DNA from: Sinorhizobium sp. 6-70
GTDB taxonomy: Bacteria > Pseudomonadota > Alphaproteobacteria > Rhizobiales > Rhizobiaceae
Direction: 5' to 3'
DNA length: 64,000 bases
Assembly: GCF_030124375.1 (NCBI RefSeq)
Contig: NZ_JASKLS010000001.1
Coordinates: 540,526-604,525, forward strand
In this document: one piece after another, positions 17,068 through 25,772 of the stretch
Layout: each line of letters opens with the position of its first letter
Numbering within the stretch: position 1 is the stretch's first letter
The notes under the pieces: generated by a model
What the model was told of the DNA's origin: nothing
The model's input: only the letters and a program-made list of their open reading frames with translations
The model's database searches: none
Position numbers and translations under genes: made by a program

Positions 17068-18069
17068 GTGAGCAAGCCGAATTATCGGGACATCGCCCGC
17101 CAGGCCGGAGTGGGAACGGCAACGGTCGAGCGGGTCCTGAACGGGCGGGGAGGCGTTCGCCCCGAACTGGTCGAGAAGGTAGTGGTTGCCGCGCGCACCT
17201 TGAACTATCCGCGCACGCTTCCCGACGCCCACCGGGGCCTGCTGCGCATAGAAGTGCTGATGGTTCGCCCCGAAACGACGTTCTATCGGCGGCTCTCCAA
17301 GGCGTTCGAGAGGATTGCCGCGACCATCGATCCTCTGGTGATCGTCCACCGCAGCTTCACCGAAGAGATGAAGCCGGACGAGATCGCAAGGCGCATCCAG
17401 TCCACCGACCTGCCGCGTGCCGGCCTTATACTTGCGGTTCCCAACAGCCCGCTGATCAGTGCGGCAGTGGAAGCGGTGGTCGCGCGAGGCGTGCCGGTCG
17501 TCCATGTCGTGACCCGAGCGTCCGAGAGCCAGGGGGAATTCGTCGGAATAGACAATTACGCCGCCGGGCGGACCGCCGCTCACTTCATGGCCCGAATGGC
17601 GCGGGCGGAAGGTCCGGTCATTGCGCTGTGTCATCCGATCTATCAGGTGCATCGCGATCGCATTCGCGGGTTCTCGGACTACTTTCATGAACACCCCGGC
17701 CCCATCGCCTTTGAATGGCTCGGCTTCAGTCGCGACGAAGAGCACTACAGCGCGGAATCATTGTCCATTGCGCTTGAAATGTATCCGCATCTCGTCGGGC
17801 TCTATAACGCCGGGGGCGCAAACTCTGCCCTGATAAAGGTACTGCGCCGTCATCCCCGCGGCCGGGACGTGTTGTTCATCGGGCACGAATTGACCGATTA
17901 CACCAGCACCGCCTTGCGAGAGGGCATCATGGACGTGGTGCTGGATCAGGCTCCTGAGGCACAGGCCCAGCGAGCGCTCGATCTGATGCTGCGCCGCATC
18001 GGCCTGACTGCGATCGAACCGGATCACGCTCCCATTCGCTTCATCACCATCACCGCCGAAGCGCTTTGA
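17068..18069 (+). CDS. LacI-family transcriptional regulator
   Basis: A 333-residue repressor or activator with a GTG start. The helix-turn-helix is YRDIARQAGVGTATVERVLN (residues 6-25) followed by the hinge helix. The rest is a periplasmic-binding-protein-like sensor domain (about 60-333), with GIDNYAAGRTAAHFMARM and VGLYNAGGANSALIKVL motifs of the sugar/inositol-sensing type. It precedes the hydroxylase and ferredoxin genes by 178 bp in the same direction and probably controls them. The ligand may be a sugar, polyol or rhizopine-like compound, which is inference. Confidence 0.9.
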   Translation: MSKPNYRDIARQAGVGTATVERVLNGRGGVRPELVEKVVVAARTLNYPRTLPDAHRGLLRIEVLMVRPETTFYRRLSKAFERIAATIDPLVIVHRSFTEEMKPDEIARRIQSTDLPRAGLILAVPNSPLISAAVEAVVARGVPVVHVVTRASESQGEFVGIDNYAAGRTAAHFMARMARAEGPVIALCHPIYQVHRDRIRGFSDYFHEHPGPIAFEWLGFSRDEEHYSAESLSIALEMYPHLVGLYNAGGANSALIKVLRRHPRGRDVLFIGHELTDYTSTALREGIMDVVLDQAPEAQAQRALDLMLRRIGLTAIEPDHAPIRFITITAEAL

Positions 18070-18247
18070 TCTGATTTGATCAAGGAAGGTTTCGGCGTCC
18101 GGAAGGCCACCTGATATTTTTCAAGTCAGGGAGGAGAGCCGGAGGGTCGATACGGATCGACACCGGATCACGGCGCGAAAGCGCGCTCTCCTTCATCCTG
18201 AAATTTGTGCGGGCGCGAGGACTTCCCTTCCGCCCAGGGAGAGCGCA

Positions 18248-19282
18248 ATGGACGACCTGCAATATGGAACGCGCAACAAGCGCGGCGACTGGGCGCCGAA
18301 CCAACCGGCTCAAACCGCGCCGCTATTCGCCTTTCCGCCCCGGCTGACGGCAATTCTGAAGTGGCTGCCACACTACTTCTTTCCGTGGAACGTGATCTTC
18401 GCAGCGTCGGCCGTGGCCTACTGGGCATGGCTGATCCCGCCGAAGGAAACAATGCAGAATTTCGCCATCGGCTGGATCGCCTGGCTCTACGCGATCAATG
18501 CGATTTGCGTCTTTTTCTTCTACGGCGCGTTCGAGCTCCATCTCTACGTCCTGAAGCGGCAGGAGAACCGCTTCAAGTACAACGGAAAGTTCCCGGCCGA
18601 GCAGAAGAGCAAGGCATTCTGGTTCGAGAGCCAGAACCTCGACAATATCCTGCGCACATTCCTGTCGGGCGTGACCGTCTGGACCGCGGTCGAGGTGGCG
18701 ATGCTGTGGGCCTATGCCAATGGCTACGCGCCTTGGCTCGGTTTCGCGGAAAATCCGTGGACGCTTGCCGTGGTCGCGCTGGTGGTGCCGATCATTCACG
18801 AGTTTCACTTCTTCTGCATTCACAGGCTCATCCACACCCCCTTCCTCTACAAGTGGGTGCATTCGGTCCACCACAATTCGGTCAACCCCTCGCCCTGGTC
18901 TTCGCTGTCGATGCATCCGGTCGAGCACCTGCTCTACTTCGGAACGGCGTTCTATCACCTGGTCCTGCCCTCCAACCCGATCCTCATGCTCTATCAGCTT
19001 CACTATGCGGGCTTCGGAGCCATTCCCGGCCATGTCGGCTTCGACAAGGTCGAGATCGGCGAGGACAAGCTGGTCGATAGCCATGCCTATGCTCATTACC
19101 TGCACCACAAGTACTTCGAGGTGAACTACGGCGACGCCCTGATCCCGCTCGATAAGTGGTTCGGCACCTGGCACGACGGCTCCCCGGAAGGCGAGGCCCG
19201 CATGCAGGAGCGCTATCGCAAGCGCAAGGAAAAACTCGCGGCCCGCAAGGCTCGCGTCGAAGTCGGGGGGACCGCCCAATGA
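18248..19282 (+). CDS. Fatty acid hydroxylase/sterol desaturase superfamily membrane enzyme
   Basis: A 344-residue di-iron membrane enzyme. Several membrane helices (around 30-60, 75-100, 140-165, 175-195) alternate with the His clusters HEFHFFCIHRLIH, HSVHH and HAYAHYLHHKYF that bind the iron pair. Such enzymes hydroxylate or desaturate lipids or other substrates with O2 and need an electron donor. The stop overlaps the start of the Rieske ferredoxin gene (ATGA), so the donor is likely the next product. The pairing resembles MocD/MocE of rhizopine catabolism. Substrate unproven. Confidence 0.9.
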   Translation: MDDLQYGTRNKRGDWAPNQPAQTAPLFAFPPRLTAILKWLPHYFFPWNVIFAASAVAYWAWLIPPKETMQNFAIGWIAWLYAINAICVFFFYGAFELHLYVLKRQENRFKYNGKFPAEQKSKAFWFESQNLDNILRTFLSGVTVWTAVEVAMLWAYANGYAPWLGFAENPWTLAVVALVVPIIHEFHFFCIHRLIHTPFLYKWVHSVHHNSVNPSPWSSLSMHPVEHLLYFGTAFYHLVLPSNPILMLYQLHYAGFGAIPGHVGFDKVEIGEDKLVDSHAYAHYLHHKYFEVNYGDALIPLDKWFGTWHDGSPEGEARMQERYRKRKEKLAARKARVEVGGTAQ

Positions 19283-19590
19283 GCTGGATCTCAGCCTGCA
19301 AGCTCGACGACATCGAACAGGAAGGCGCCATCCGCTTCGACCATGGCGGGCGCACCTACGCGATCTACCGCGGGCCAGACGACAGTGTCTACTGCACCGC
19401 CGGCCTCTGCACGCACGAGGCGATCCATCTCGCGGAGGGACTGGTCATGGATTTCGAGGTCGAATGTCCCAAGCACTCCGGCGCCTTCGATTATCGCACC
19501 GGCGAAGCGCTCAGGCTTCCCGCCTGCGAGAACCTGAAAACCTATCCGGCCGAGGTGGTCGACGGAGAAGTTCGCGTGGCCCTCGGCTAA
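19279..19590 (+). CDS. Rieske [2Fe-2S] ferredoxin, MocE-like
   Basis: A 103-residue soluble ferredoxin. The Rieske cluster ligands are CTH (within AGLCTHEAIHL) and CPKH (within VECPKHSGAFD). The fold matches ferredoxin components of oxygenases, including MocE. The ATG overlaps the hydroxylase stop codon, so the two are translationally coupled, and it most likely delivers electrons to that enzyme. No reductase gene lies in the cluster, so reduction must depend on one encoded elsewhere. Confidence 0.9.
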   Translation: MSWISACKLDDIEQEGAIRFDHGGRTYAIYRGPDDSVYCTAGLCTHEAIHLAEGLVMDFEVECPKHSGAFDYRTGEALRLPACENLKTYPAEVVDGEVRVALG

Positions 19591-19732
19591 TGAGGGCAAA
19601 AAAAGCATCCGCCAAAAACAATTGAGCTGCTGTCGTGCACTGTGAATGAACGCACAGAGGACGCTCTGGCGAAAGTCGGCGCAGCGGGAGCCTATCCGCA
19701 TCGGGCCGGCTGGTGCTATGAGTCAGCATCCT

Positions 19733-19757
19733 CACGCGTCTGATTAAGACGCGTGGC
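19733..19757. repeat. RIME remnant (acgcgtctgattaagacgcgt)
   Basis: Only the central palindrome of a RIME is left, with gcgtctgattaagacgc intact. It covers a possible GTG start at 19753 for the next gene, which argues for the later ATG there. Confidence 0.6.
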
Positions 19758-19788
19758 TCTGGCCCAACCGTTGACGGACGAGGCGTGG

Positions 19789-21519
19789 ATGTCGACAGCA
19801 ATTGCCATTCTCGGCGGCATCGGGCTGTTCCTGCTCGGGATGACCGTCATGACCGACGGCCTGAAGGCGCTGGCGGGATCCGCGCTGCGCACCGTTCTCG
19901 GCAAGGCGGCGGCGACGCCGCTTTCGGGTGCCCTCTGGGGCGCCGTCGTCACGCTGCTGGTGCAGTCGTCGAGTGCGGTGACGATGACGACGATCGGCCT
20001 CGTCAGCGCCGGGCTCATGACCTTTCCGCAGGGGCTCGGCCTCGTGTTCGGCGCCAATGTCGGCACGACAGGAACGGGCTGGCTCGTGGCGCTGATCGGT
20101 GTGCGCGTCTCGCTTTCGGCCTACGCGCTGCCGATGATCTTCGCTGGCGCGCTGGCCAAGTTGCTGGGCAGCGGCCGGATCGCCGCGTCGGGCGGCGCGC
20201 TCGCAGGCTTTGCGCTGGTGCTCTACGGGCTGACGACCCTCCAGCAGGGCATGGGAGGCCTTGCCGAGACCCTGCATCCGTCTGACCTCCCCGCGGTGCT
20301 CGGCATGCCGGAGGTCGGGTGGGCCGCGGGATCGGTTGGCCTCATGACCCTGATCATCGTCGGCCTGGCGATGACCGCGGTCATGCAGTCGTCCACCGCC
20401 GCCATTGCCGTCACCATTTCGGCTTATTACGCCGGGGCGGTGGGCCTGGAACAGGGCGCGGCACTGATCATCGGGCAGAATATCGGGACCGCGACGAGCT
20501 CGGCATTGGCGGCTATCGGTGCAAGCGCGACGGCCAAGCGCCTCGCGCTTGCCTATGTGCTGTTCAAGGTCATAGCGGCGATCATTGCGGTCGTCGCCTT
20601 TCCGCTCACGGCGGCGCTGATGAAGGCCGCCCTCGCGTCGGTCGACGGGATGACGCTCCTTGCCGCCTACCACACGGCCTATAACGTCGTGGGGGTGGCG
20701 GTGCTCCTGCCGGCGACGCAATCGTTCACCCGCGTCGTGGAGCGGCTCCTGCCCTCGAAGCAGACGGCACTCCAGCGCGCGCTCGATCCCAGCGCGCTTG
20801 CCAGTCCCGTGGTCGCGGTCGAGACCGCCCGCCGTGTCGTGGCCGACGTCCTCACGACAACAACCACCTCGGTCTCCGGGGCGCTTTCGGGCGGGGCTCG
20901 CCCCCCAGCGCAAGGCACTGCGGCGGCCGCCGCCGCACTCGAGGAGGTGCGCGACTTCCTCTCTGAATTGAAGGAACCGCCCGAGACGGAGGCCGAGCGG
21001 CATCGCATGACGAGCACGCTGCACGCGCTCGATCACGCCTCGCGCCTCGTGGAAGTCCTGGCGGACGGCAGCCTCACAGCCCAGCCAGCCGGAGCCCTCC
21101 ATGACTTCCGCGCCGCCCAACTTTGTACGAAGGCGATGCGTGCGGCGCAGCTGGTCGGCGGCTCGATAACCTCCGAAAGCGCCCTCAGCGCGCAGGCCCC
21201 ACCCATCGGCTGGAACGTCTCGCCGGAAGTCGCCGCGGCGCTCGCCGAGGTGGAGGACGCAGCGAGCAAGCTTGACGCGCTTCAGCGGGACTATCGCGCC
21301 GCCACCCTCGCCTCCGTCGCGCCGGGAAAGTTGACCGCTGCGGAAGCCCTGACGAGGATCGACGCCGCGAGACGGCTCGACCGGATCGTGAACCATGTCT
21401 GGCGTTCGGCGGCGCATCTTCTGGGCCGCGGCACGCCCGACAACGCGGAAGCCGGCCCGACCCCGTCGTCCCAACCGGAAAGCACCGCCGCCGGAAGGCA
21501 CGAGGACGCAGCCAGCTGA
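19789..21519 (+). CDS. Na/Pi-cotransporter family protein with PhoU-like tail
   Basis: A 576-residue inner-membrane symporter. The two inverted transport repeats carry the signature QSSSAVTMTTIG and QSSTAAIAVTISA. About eight hydrophobic helices fill residues 1-310. The cytosolic C-terminus (about 330-540) is helical, as in NptA/YjbB-type proteins with a PhoU-like domain. Substrate is likely phosphate with sodium, though some relatives act on other anions. The ATG at 19789 (MSTAIAILGG) has GACGAGG upstream and lies beyond the RIME remnant; the GTG at 19753 is the alternative. Confidence 0.88.
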   Translation: MSTAIAILGGIGLFLLGMTVMTDGLKALAGSALRTVLGKAAATPLSGALWGAVVTLLVQSSSAVTMTTIGLVSAGLMTFPQGLGLVFGANVGTTGTGWLVALIGVRVSLSAYALPMIFAGALAKLLGSGRIAASGGALAGFALVLYGLTTLQQGMGGLAETLHPSDLPAVLGMPEVGWAAGSVGLMTLIIVGLAMTAVMQSSTAAIAVTISAYYAGAVGLEQGAALIIGQNIGTATSSALAAIGASATAKRLALAYVLFKVIAAIIAVVAFPLTAALMKAALASVDGMTLLAAYHTAYNVVGVAVLLPATQSFTRVVERLLPSKQTALQRALDPSALASPVVAVETARRVVADVLTTTTTSVSGALSGGARPPAQGTAAAAAALEEVRDFLSELKEPPETEAERHRMTSTLHALDHASRLVEVLADGSLTAQPAGALHDFRAAQLCTKAMRAAQLVGGSITSESALSAQAPPIGWNVSPEVAAALAEVEDAASKLDALQRDYRAATLASVAPGKLTAAEALTRIDAARRLDRIVNHVWRSAAHLLGRGTPDNAEAGPTPSSQPESTAAGRHEDAAS

Positions 21520-21553
21520 CGTAGCCGGCGCGCCAATGTTCGCTTCTTGCCTA

Positions 21554-21697
21554 GAGCGCCGTGCGTTCAAATGAACGCACAAAGGACGCTCTAGCACTTT
21601 GATTCTAGAGCATCTTATCCGCCTTCAGCGATGCCACTTGAAAGCGGGATGCTCTACAGCCCCGCGCGCCTTGTCAGACGAGCAAAGTCGGTTGTAG
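21554..21697. repeat. RIME-related composite repeat, second type
   Basis: Built of ctagagcgccgtgcgttcaa, aacgcacaaaggacgctcta, then a ctctacagc/ttgtag unit. The cgttcaaatgaacg palindrome replaces the usual gtcttatcagac. The same type occurs at 57791-57890, and part of it at 19640-19675. Confidence 0.7.
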
Positions 21698-21699
21698 CC

Positions 21700-22335
21700 T
21701 CAGAACGGGCGCAGGTGCGGAAACTGGCCTTCCTTAAGATAGGCCTCTTCCTCGGGGGTCGAGGTTCTGCCGAGCGCCGCGTTGCGGTGCGGGTGGCGGC
21801 CGAAGGCTGCGATGACCTTGCGCACCTCCACGGGCTGTTCGGCAGCAAACGCGTAGCCCGCTCGCAGATGCGCCGGCGCCGTGGCGAGAATGTCCTCTGC
21901 CAGCGCAATCACCCGATCGAGCCGGTCGAGATGGTCCGGACCTTCGCAATGGCCGAGCGGCAGGTTGTAGAACGTCCTGTACCACGGCGTTTCCAAGGCT
22001 TCGTAGTGGCCATTGCCGTGGCCTTCGAGCGTCAGCGCCAGCGCCTTTTCGTCCTGGGCAAAAGCGCGCGGGGATTCCCGCCATAACGAGCGCGGGAACT
22101 GGTCGAGCACGACGATCAGCGCCAGCCGGCCCTGCGGATCGTTCGCCCAGTGGTCGAATTCGCCGCCGATCGCCCGTTCTGTGGTCTCGGTGAAGCGGGC
22201 GATGATCTCCGCGTCCGCGCCGCCGCGCATCCGCCACAGCCACCAGTCGCGGTGGGTATCCGCATCCACATCGAGGTTCGTTCCCTCGGGAAACCAGAAT
22301 TCCAGAATGCTGTTCCAGTCGGCGATCTTGTTCAT
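21700..22335 (-). CDS. DUF924 family protein
   Basis: A 211-residue soluble protein with the DUF924 hallmarks: ILEFWFPEG near the N-terminus, VVLDQFPRSLWRESPRAFAQD (about 77-97), FYNLPLGHCEG and FGRHPHRNAALGR. The fold is an all-helical TPR-like bundle; function is unknown. A GGGGGG ribosome region lies upstream of the ATG at 22335. It reads in the same direction as the MFS gene upstream, 90 bp apart. Confidence 0.88.
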   Translation of the reverse strand: MNKIADWNSILEFWFPEGTNLDVDADTHRDWWLWRMRGGADAEIIARFTETTERAIGGEFDHWANDPQGRLALIVVLDQFPRSLWRESPRAFAQDEKALALTLEGHGNGHYEALETPWYRTFYNLPLGHCEGPDHLDRLDRVIALAEDILATAPAHLRAGYAFAAEQPVEVRKVIAAFGRHPHRNAALGRTSTPEEEAYLKEGQFPHLRPF

Positions 22336-22425
22336 CGCGCCCCCCCGGGAACCGAATTTCGGCCGCCTTCAGGTTGCCGTCAAGGATTTTTGCCGCGGCC
22401 GGCCAGCCGGCCGCCTCCCCCGCCG

Positions 22426-23679
22426 CTACGGCGAGCCCTCCCGCATCAGCGCGGCGACGACCACCCCGGAAAGGAATGTGAGCCCGGCGACCGATGTGAT
22501 CGCCGCGGCAAGGCCGAAACGGTCGGCGATCAGTCCCGCGGCCAGCGCCCCGATCGCGTAGCCGAGGTCGCGCCAGAAGCGGTAGACGCTGAGCGCGCGG
22601 GCGCGCCAGGCGGGATGCGCGGCATCCGAGACGGCGGCGATCAGGCTCGGATAGACCATCGCCGTGCCGAGGCCGAGGAGGAGGCTCGCGGCCAGCCACC
22701 ATTCGAACGCACGGCTCCAGGCCGTGAGGAACAGCCCGGCGGCCTGCACCCACATGCCGCAGGCGATCAGCCCCTTGCGCCCCCAGCGGTCGCTCAAGGG
22801 GCCGGTCGCGATCTGGAGGATGCCCCAGGTCGCCGGGTAGACCGCCTTGAGAACGCCGATCCGCTCGACGCCGAGGCCGAAGGAGGCGAAGAACAGCGGG
22901 AAGATCCCCCAGCTCATGCCGTCGTTGAGGTTGTTGACGAGGCCGGCCTGCGAGGCGGCGAAGAGGTTGCGGTCCCGGAAGGAGGTCAGCGTGAAGACTT
23001 CGCGGAAACCGATCGAAGGCGGCTGTTCCGGGCGCGACGAAGCCTCGAGGCGCACGTGATCGCGCGTGTCACGAACGGCGAGGAGCGAAAGCAAGGTCCC
23101 GAGGACCGCGTAGCCGATGCCGAGATAGATCGGCGCCGGCCTGAGCCCATATTCCGACGCGAGATAACCCGTGGCGAATGCCGTCAGCCCGACGGCGAGA
23201 TAGCCCGCGAACTCGTTCAACCCCACCGCGAGCCCGCGTGACCTCGGCCCGACCAGATCGACCTTCATGATTACCGTCATCGACCAGGCGAGCCCCTGGT
23301 TGATGCCGAGGAGCGCATTGGCGGCAATGATCCACTCCCAGCCTGGTGCTGCGATGAGGATGAACGGAACCGGCAGGCCGAAGAGCCATCCAAGCACGAG
23401 CACGCGCTTGCGCCCCCAGTGGTCGGCGAGCTGGCCCGAGACAAGATTGGCAAGGGCCTTCACCACGCCGAAGCTGACGATGAAGGAGACGACGAGCGTC
23501 GTCGAGGCAATGTGGAACTCTTCCGCGCCGATCAGCGGCACCACCGTGCGCTCGATCCCGACCATGCCGCCGACGAACGCGTTGATCAGCACGAGCAGCG
23601 CGAACTGCGGCCAGTTCTCCGCAAGGCCGAGCCGGATCCCTGGCGTGGTCGTCGCGTCTTTCTTCGTGGTCATGGTCAC
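22426..23679 (-). CDS. Major facilitator superfamily transporter
   Basis: A 417-residue carrier with 12 predicted helices. The loop motif between helices 2 and 3 is GQLADHWGRKRVLVLGWL, with a second copy GPLSDRWGRKGLIACGM in the other half, typical of MFS drug or metabolite exporters. The ATG at 23679 has a GGAGCGTG site. It lies just beyond the chrA operon in the same direction, with a palindromic repeat between, so it may be a separate unit. Substrate unknown. Confidence 0.88.
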   Translation of the reverse strand: MTMTTKKDATTTPGIRLGLAENWPQFALLVLINAFVGGMVGIERTVVPLIGAEEFHIASTTLVVSFIVSFGVVKALANLVSGQLADHWGRKRVLVLGWLFGLPVPFILIAAPGWEWIIAANALLGINQGLAWSMTVIMKVDLVGPRSRGLAVGLNEFAGYLAVGLTAFATGYLASEYGLRPAPIYLGIGYAVLGTLLSLLAVRDTRDHVRLEASSRPEQPPSIGFREVFTLTSFRDRNLFAASQAGLVNNLNDGMSWGIFPLFFASFGLGVERIGVLKAVYPATWGILQIATGPLSDRWGRKGLIACGMWVQAAGLFLTAWSRAFEWWLAASLLLGLGTAMVYPSLIAAVSDAAHPAWRARALSVYRFWRDLGYAIGALAAGLIADRFGLAAAITSVAGLTFLSGVVVAALMREGSP

Positions 23680-23707
23680 GCTCCGCTACAGCAAATCTCC
23701 TCTCCCC

Positions 23708-23812
23708 TCATTCCTGTGCCTGTCACAGGAATCCAGCCAGCCCAAGTCCTTGGGCTGAAAAAGACTCTCCCGCCCGCGGACTTGGCCCGCTGCGGGTTCC
23801 CTGTGACAAGGA
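23708..23812 (-). repeat. Rhizobial cctgtgacaggcacagg palindrome
   Basis: Contains ctcattcctgtgcctgtcac, ccagcccaagtccttgggct and a closing ccctgtgacaaggacag arm, forming a long imperfect hairpin. The same family occurs at 34650-34825 and, repeatedly, at 60440-61150. Confidence 0.75.
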
Positions 23813-23903
23813 CAGAGGCGAGGACGAAAAAGCATCCGCCGAACCATTACGCCACCGCGATCGCCGGTCGGCAACTGCTCGCATGGTCGCGACTGCGGTC
23901 CCC

Positions 23904-25130
23904 TCAGGCAAGCCCGATCAGAACGCCGCCCACCGCGGCGACGACCACCACGATCCAGGGCGGACATTTCCAGGCCATGAGGAGTACAAAGCACGTCAGC
24001 GCCAGAGCGAATTCGTGCGGGCCGATGATCGCGCTCTGCCAGACCGGCTGGTAGAGCGCCGCCCCGAGCACGCCCACCACCGCGGCGTTGGCGCCGCGCA
24101 TCAAGGCCTGCGCAGTCGGCCTTGTGCGAAACGAATCCCAGAATGGAATCGTACCGACCAGCAGCAGAAAGCCTGGCAGGAAGACGGCGACGAGGGCGAT
24201 GACGGCGCCGAGGAGGCCGTTCGGCTCGGGGCCGAGCACCGTGCCGAGATAGGCGGCGAAGGTGAAGAGCGGCCCCGGCACCGCCTGCGCCGCGCCGTAT
24301 CCCGCGAGGAACCGGTCGGCCGTCACCCATCCGGGCTGGACGACCTCCACCTGCAGCAGCGGCAGCACCACATGCCCTCCCCCGAAGACGAGCGATCCCG
24401 CACGGTAGAAAGCATCGAAGACTGCAAGGCCCTGCGACGAGGTGGCCGCGACCGCCACCGGCAGGCCGAAGAGCAGGCAGAAGAACAGGACGAGCGCCAC
24501 CCAGCCCGTGGCATGCGAAACGGGGAAGCTGACACGTCCCGAAATCGCCTCGCCCTTCGTCCGGCAGAGCCACAGTCCGGCAAGCCCGCCGGCCAGGATC
24601 GCCGCCAGTTGGCCGATCGCGCCGGCAACGAGAACGACGATCAGCACCGCGGCAAGCGCGATGCTCGCGCGTTCCCTGTCCGGGCAGAGGTTCCTCGCCA
24701 TGCCCCACACCGCCTGCGCCACGATGGCGACGGCGACGACCTTCAGGCCGTGGATGATGCCGGAGGCGATCGGCCCGCCGAAGGAGGCCGCGCCGAGGGC
24801 AAACAGCACGAGCAGGATCGCCGAAGGCAGCGTGAAGGCGGCCCACGCGGCGGCCGCACCCAGGGGCCCGCCACGCAGCAGCCCAAGCGCGAAGCCGGCC
24901 TGGCTGGAGGCGGGGCCGGGAAGAAACTGGCAGAGCGCCACGAGGTCCGCATAACCCTTCTCATCGATCCAGCGCCGCCGGACGACAAGCTCGTCGCGAA
25001 AATAGCCGAGATGCGCAATCGGACCGCCGAAGGAGGTCAAGCCGAGCTTCAGGAAGGCGGCAAAGACCTCGCCGGCACTCCCCTTCCGGTGCGCCGTGCC
25101 CTCGCTCGCCTCGATTGCCGTGTCATTCAT
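23904..25130 (-). CDS. chrA: Chromate efflux transporter
   Basis: A 408-residue CHR-family inner-membrane protein made of two homologous halves. The N-terminal half shows FGGPIAHLGYFR and QFLPGPASSQAGFALG; the second half shows FGGGHVVLPLL and AVPGPLFTFAAYLG, the repeated motif of bidomain ChrA. It exports chromate and confers resistance, probably in exchange for protons. Its ATG overlaps the stop of the Crp-type regulator gene (ATGA at 25127-25130), so the two are coupled. The C-terminal half is hydrophobic and complete. Confidence 0.9.
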   Translation of the reverse strand: MNDTAIEASEGTAHRKGSAGEVFAAFLKLGLTSFGGPIAHLGYFRDELVVRRRWIDEKGYADLVALCQFLPGPASSQAGFALGLLRGGPLGAAAAWAAFTLPSAILLVLFALGAASFGGPIASGIIHGLKVVAVAIVAQAVWGMARNLCPDRERASIALAAVLIVVLVAGAIGQLAAILAGGLAGLWLCRTKGEAISGRVSFPVSHATGWVALVLFFCLLFGLPVAVAATSSQGLAVFDAFYRAGSLVFGGGHVVLPLLQVEVVQPGWVTADRFLAGYGAAQAVPGPLFTFAAYLGTVLGPEPNGLLGAVIALVAVFLPGFLLLVGTIPFWDSFRTRPTAQALMRGANAAVVGVLGAALYQPVWQSAIIGPHEFALALTCFVLLMAWKCPPWIVVVVAAVGGVLIGLA

Positions 25131-25723
25131 CGATCGTCGTTCCCGTTCCGAATGGATGCTCGCGAGTCGCGCGAGCGCCGTCTCGACATTTCCCGATAAA
25201 GCGCCTCCGGCGAAACGCCAATCTCTTCCGCGAGCGCTCTCCAGTCGCCCTTGACCGGCAACCTGCCATCGTTCCATGTCATCCATGCGTCGAGCCGGGC
25301 GCTGACGGTGCGTAGCGCCACGATCTCGGCCCGCTTCCTTGCGCTCTGCAGCTCGCGCGAAAGATGGATCGTCCACGCCCGTGCAAAGGCTGGATCATCG
25401 TCCAGCAGTCGTCGGACCTCGGCAACGGGCACGACGAGCGCGCGCGTCGACGTTATTGCCACCGCATCGCAATGATAACGCTCCGAAAACACCGAGGCCT
25501 CGGCGAGCACCATGCCCGGTCCCGAGCGCTGCAAAACCGCCGTGTCTCCATCCGCCTGGTAACGCACGAGATGCACACCCCCGTCCGTGACCAGGAACAG
25601 GCTCAGCACCCGGTCGTCCCGGTTGAACAGGTGTTCGCCCTTCTCGAAGGACTTCTGCGCCGTGGCCCTCGGACGAAGCTGGCTGATAATTGTTTCGAAC
25701 ATGATAGCTATCATGTCGGACAT
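25127..25723 (-). CDS. Crp/Fnr-type transcriptional regulator
   Basis: A 198-residue regulator. The N-terminal cNMP-binding-like beta-barrel (about 20-120) includes LFLVTDGGVHLVRYQADGDT. A C-terminal winged helix (about 150-190) includes WRALAEEIGVSPEALYREMSR. No Cys cluster like Fnr is present. The start at 25723 is one option; ATGs at 25714 and 25702 are also in frame. A perfect 16-bp palindrome at 25700-25715 covers the first codons and could be its own operator. It is translationally coupled to chrA and probably controls it. Confidence 0.85.
   Translation of the reverse strand: MSDMIAIMFETIISQLRPRATAQKSFEKGEHLFNRDDRVLSLFLVTDGGVHLVRYQADGDTAVLQRSGPGMVLAEASVFSERYHCDAVAITSTRALVVPVAEVRRLLDDDPAFARAWTIHLSRELQSARKRAEIVALRTVSARLDAWMTWNDGRLPVKGDWRALAEEIGVSPEALYREMSRRRSRDSRASIRNGNDDR
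25700..25715. promoter_or_regulatory. Perfect palindrome catgatagctatcatg, candidate operator
   Basis: This 16-bp perfect dyad lies between the divergent Crp-type regulator and the periplasmic protein at 25773, overlapping the possible start codons of the regulator. Its position suits autoregulation and shared control of both genes. No binding data can be seen from sequence. Confidence 0.45.
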
Positions 25724-25772
25724 AGCCACCCAATGGCAAGCTCGGGCCGCCCAACAAAAATAGAGCAAGCAC

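Noticed and set aside
18323..19279. 318-residue leftward frame under the hydroxylase gene
   Set aside because: Antisense to an enzyme with intact His clusters, so it is a shadow frame.
19744..21597. 617-residue leftward frame opposite the Na/Pi symporter
   Set aside because: Its composition (Arg/Gly/His) is typical of the antisense of a GC-rich membrane protein; the symporter motifs are on the other strand.
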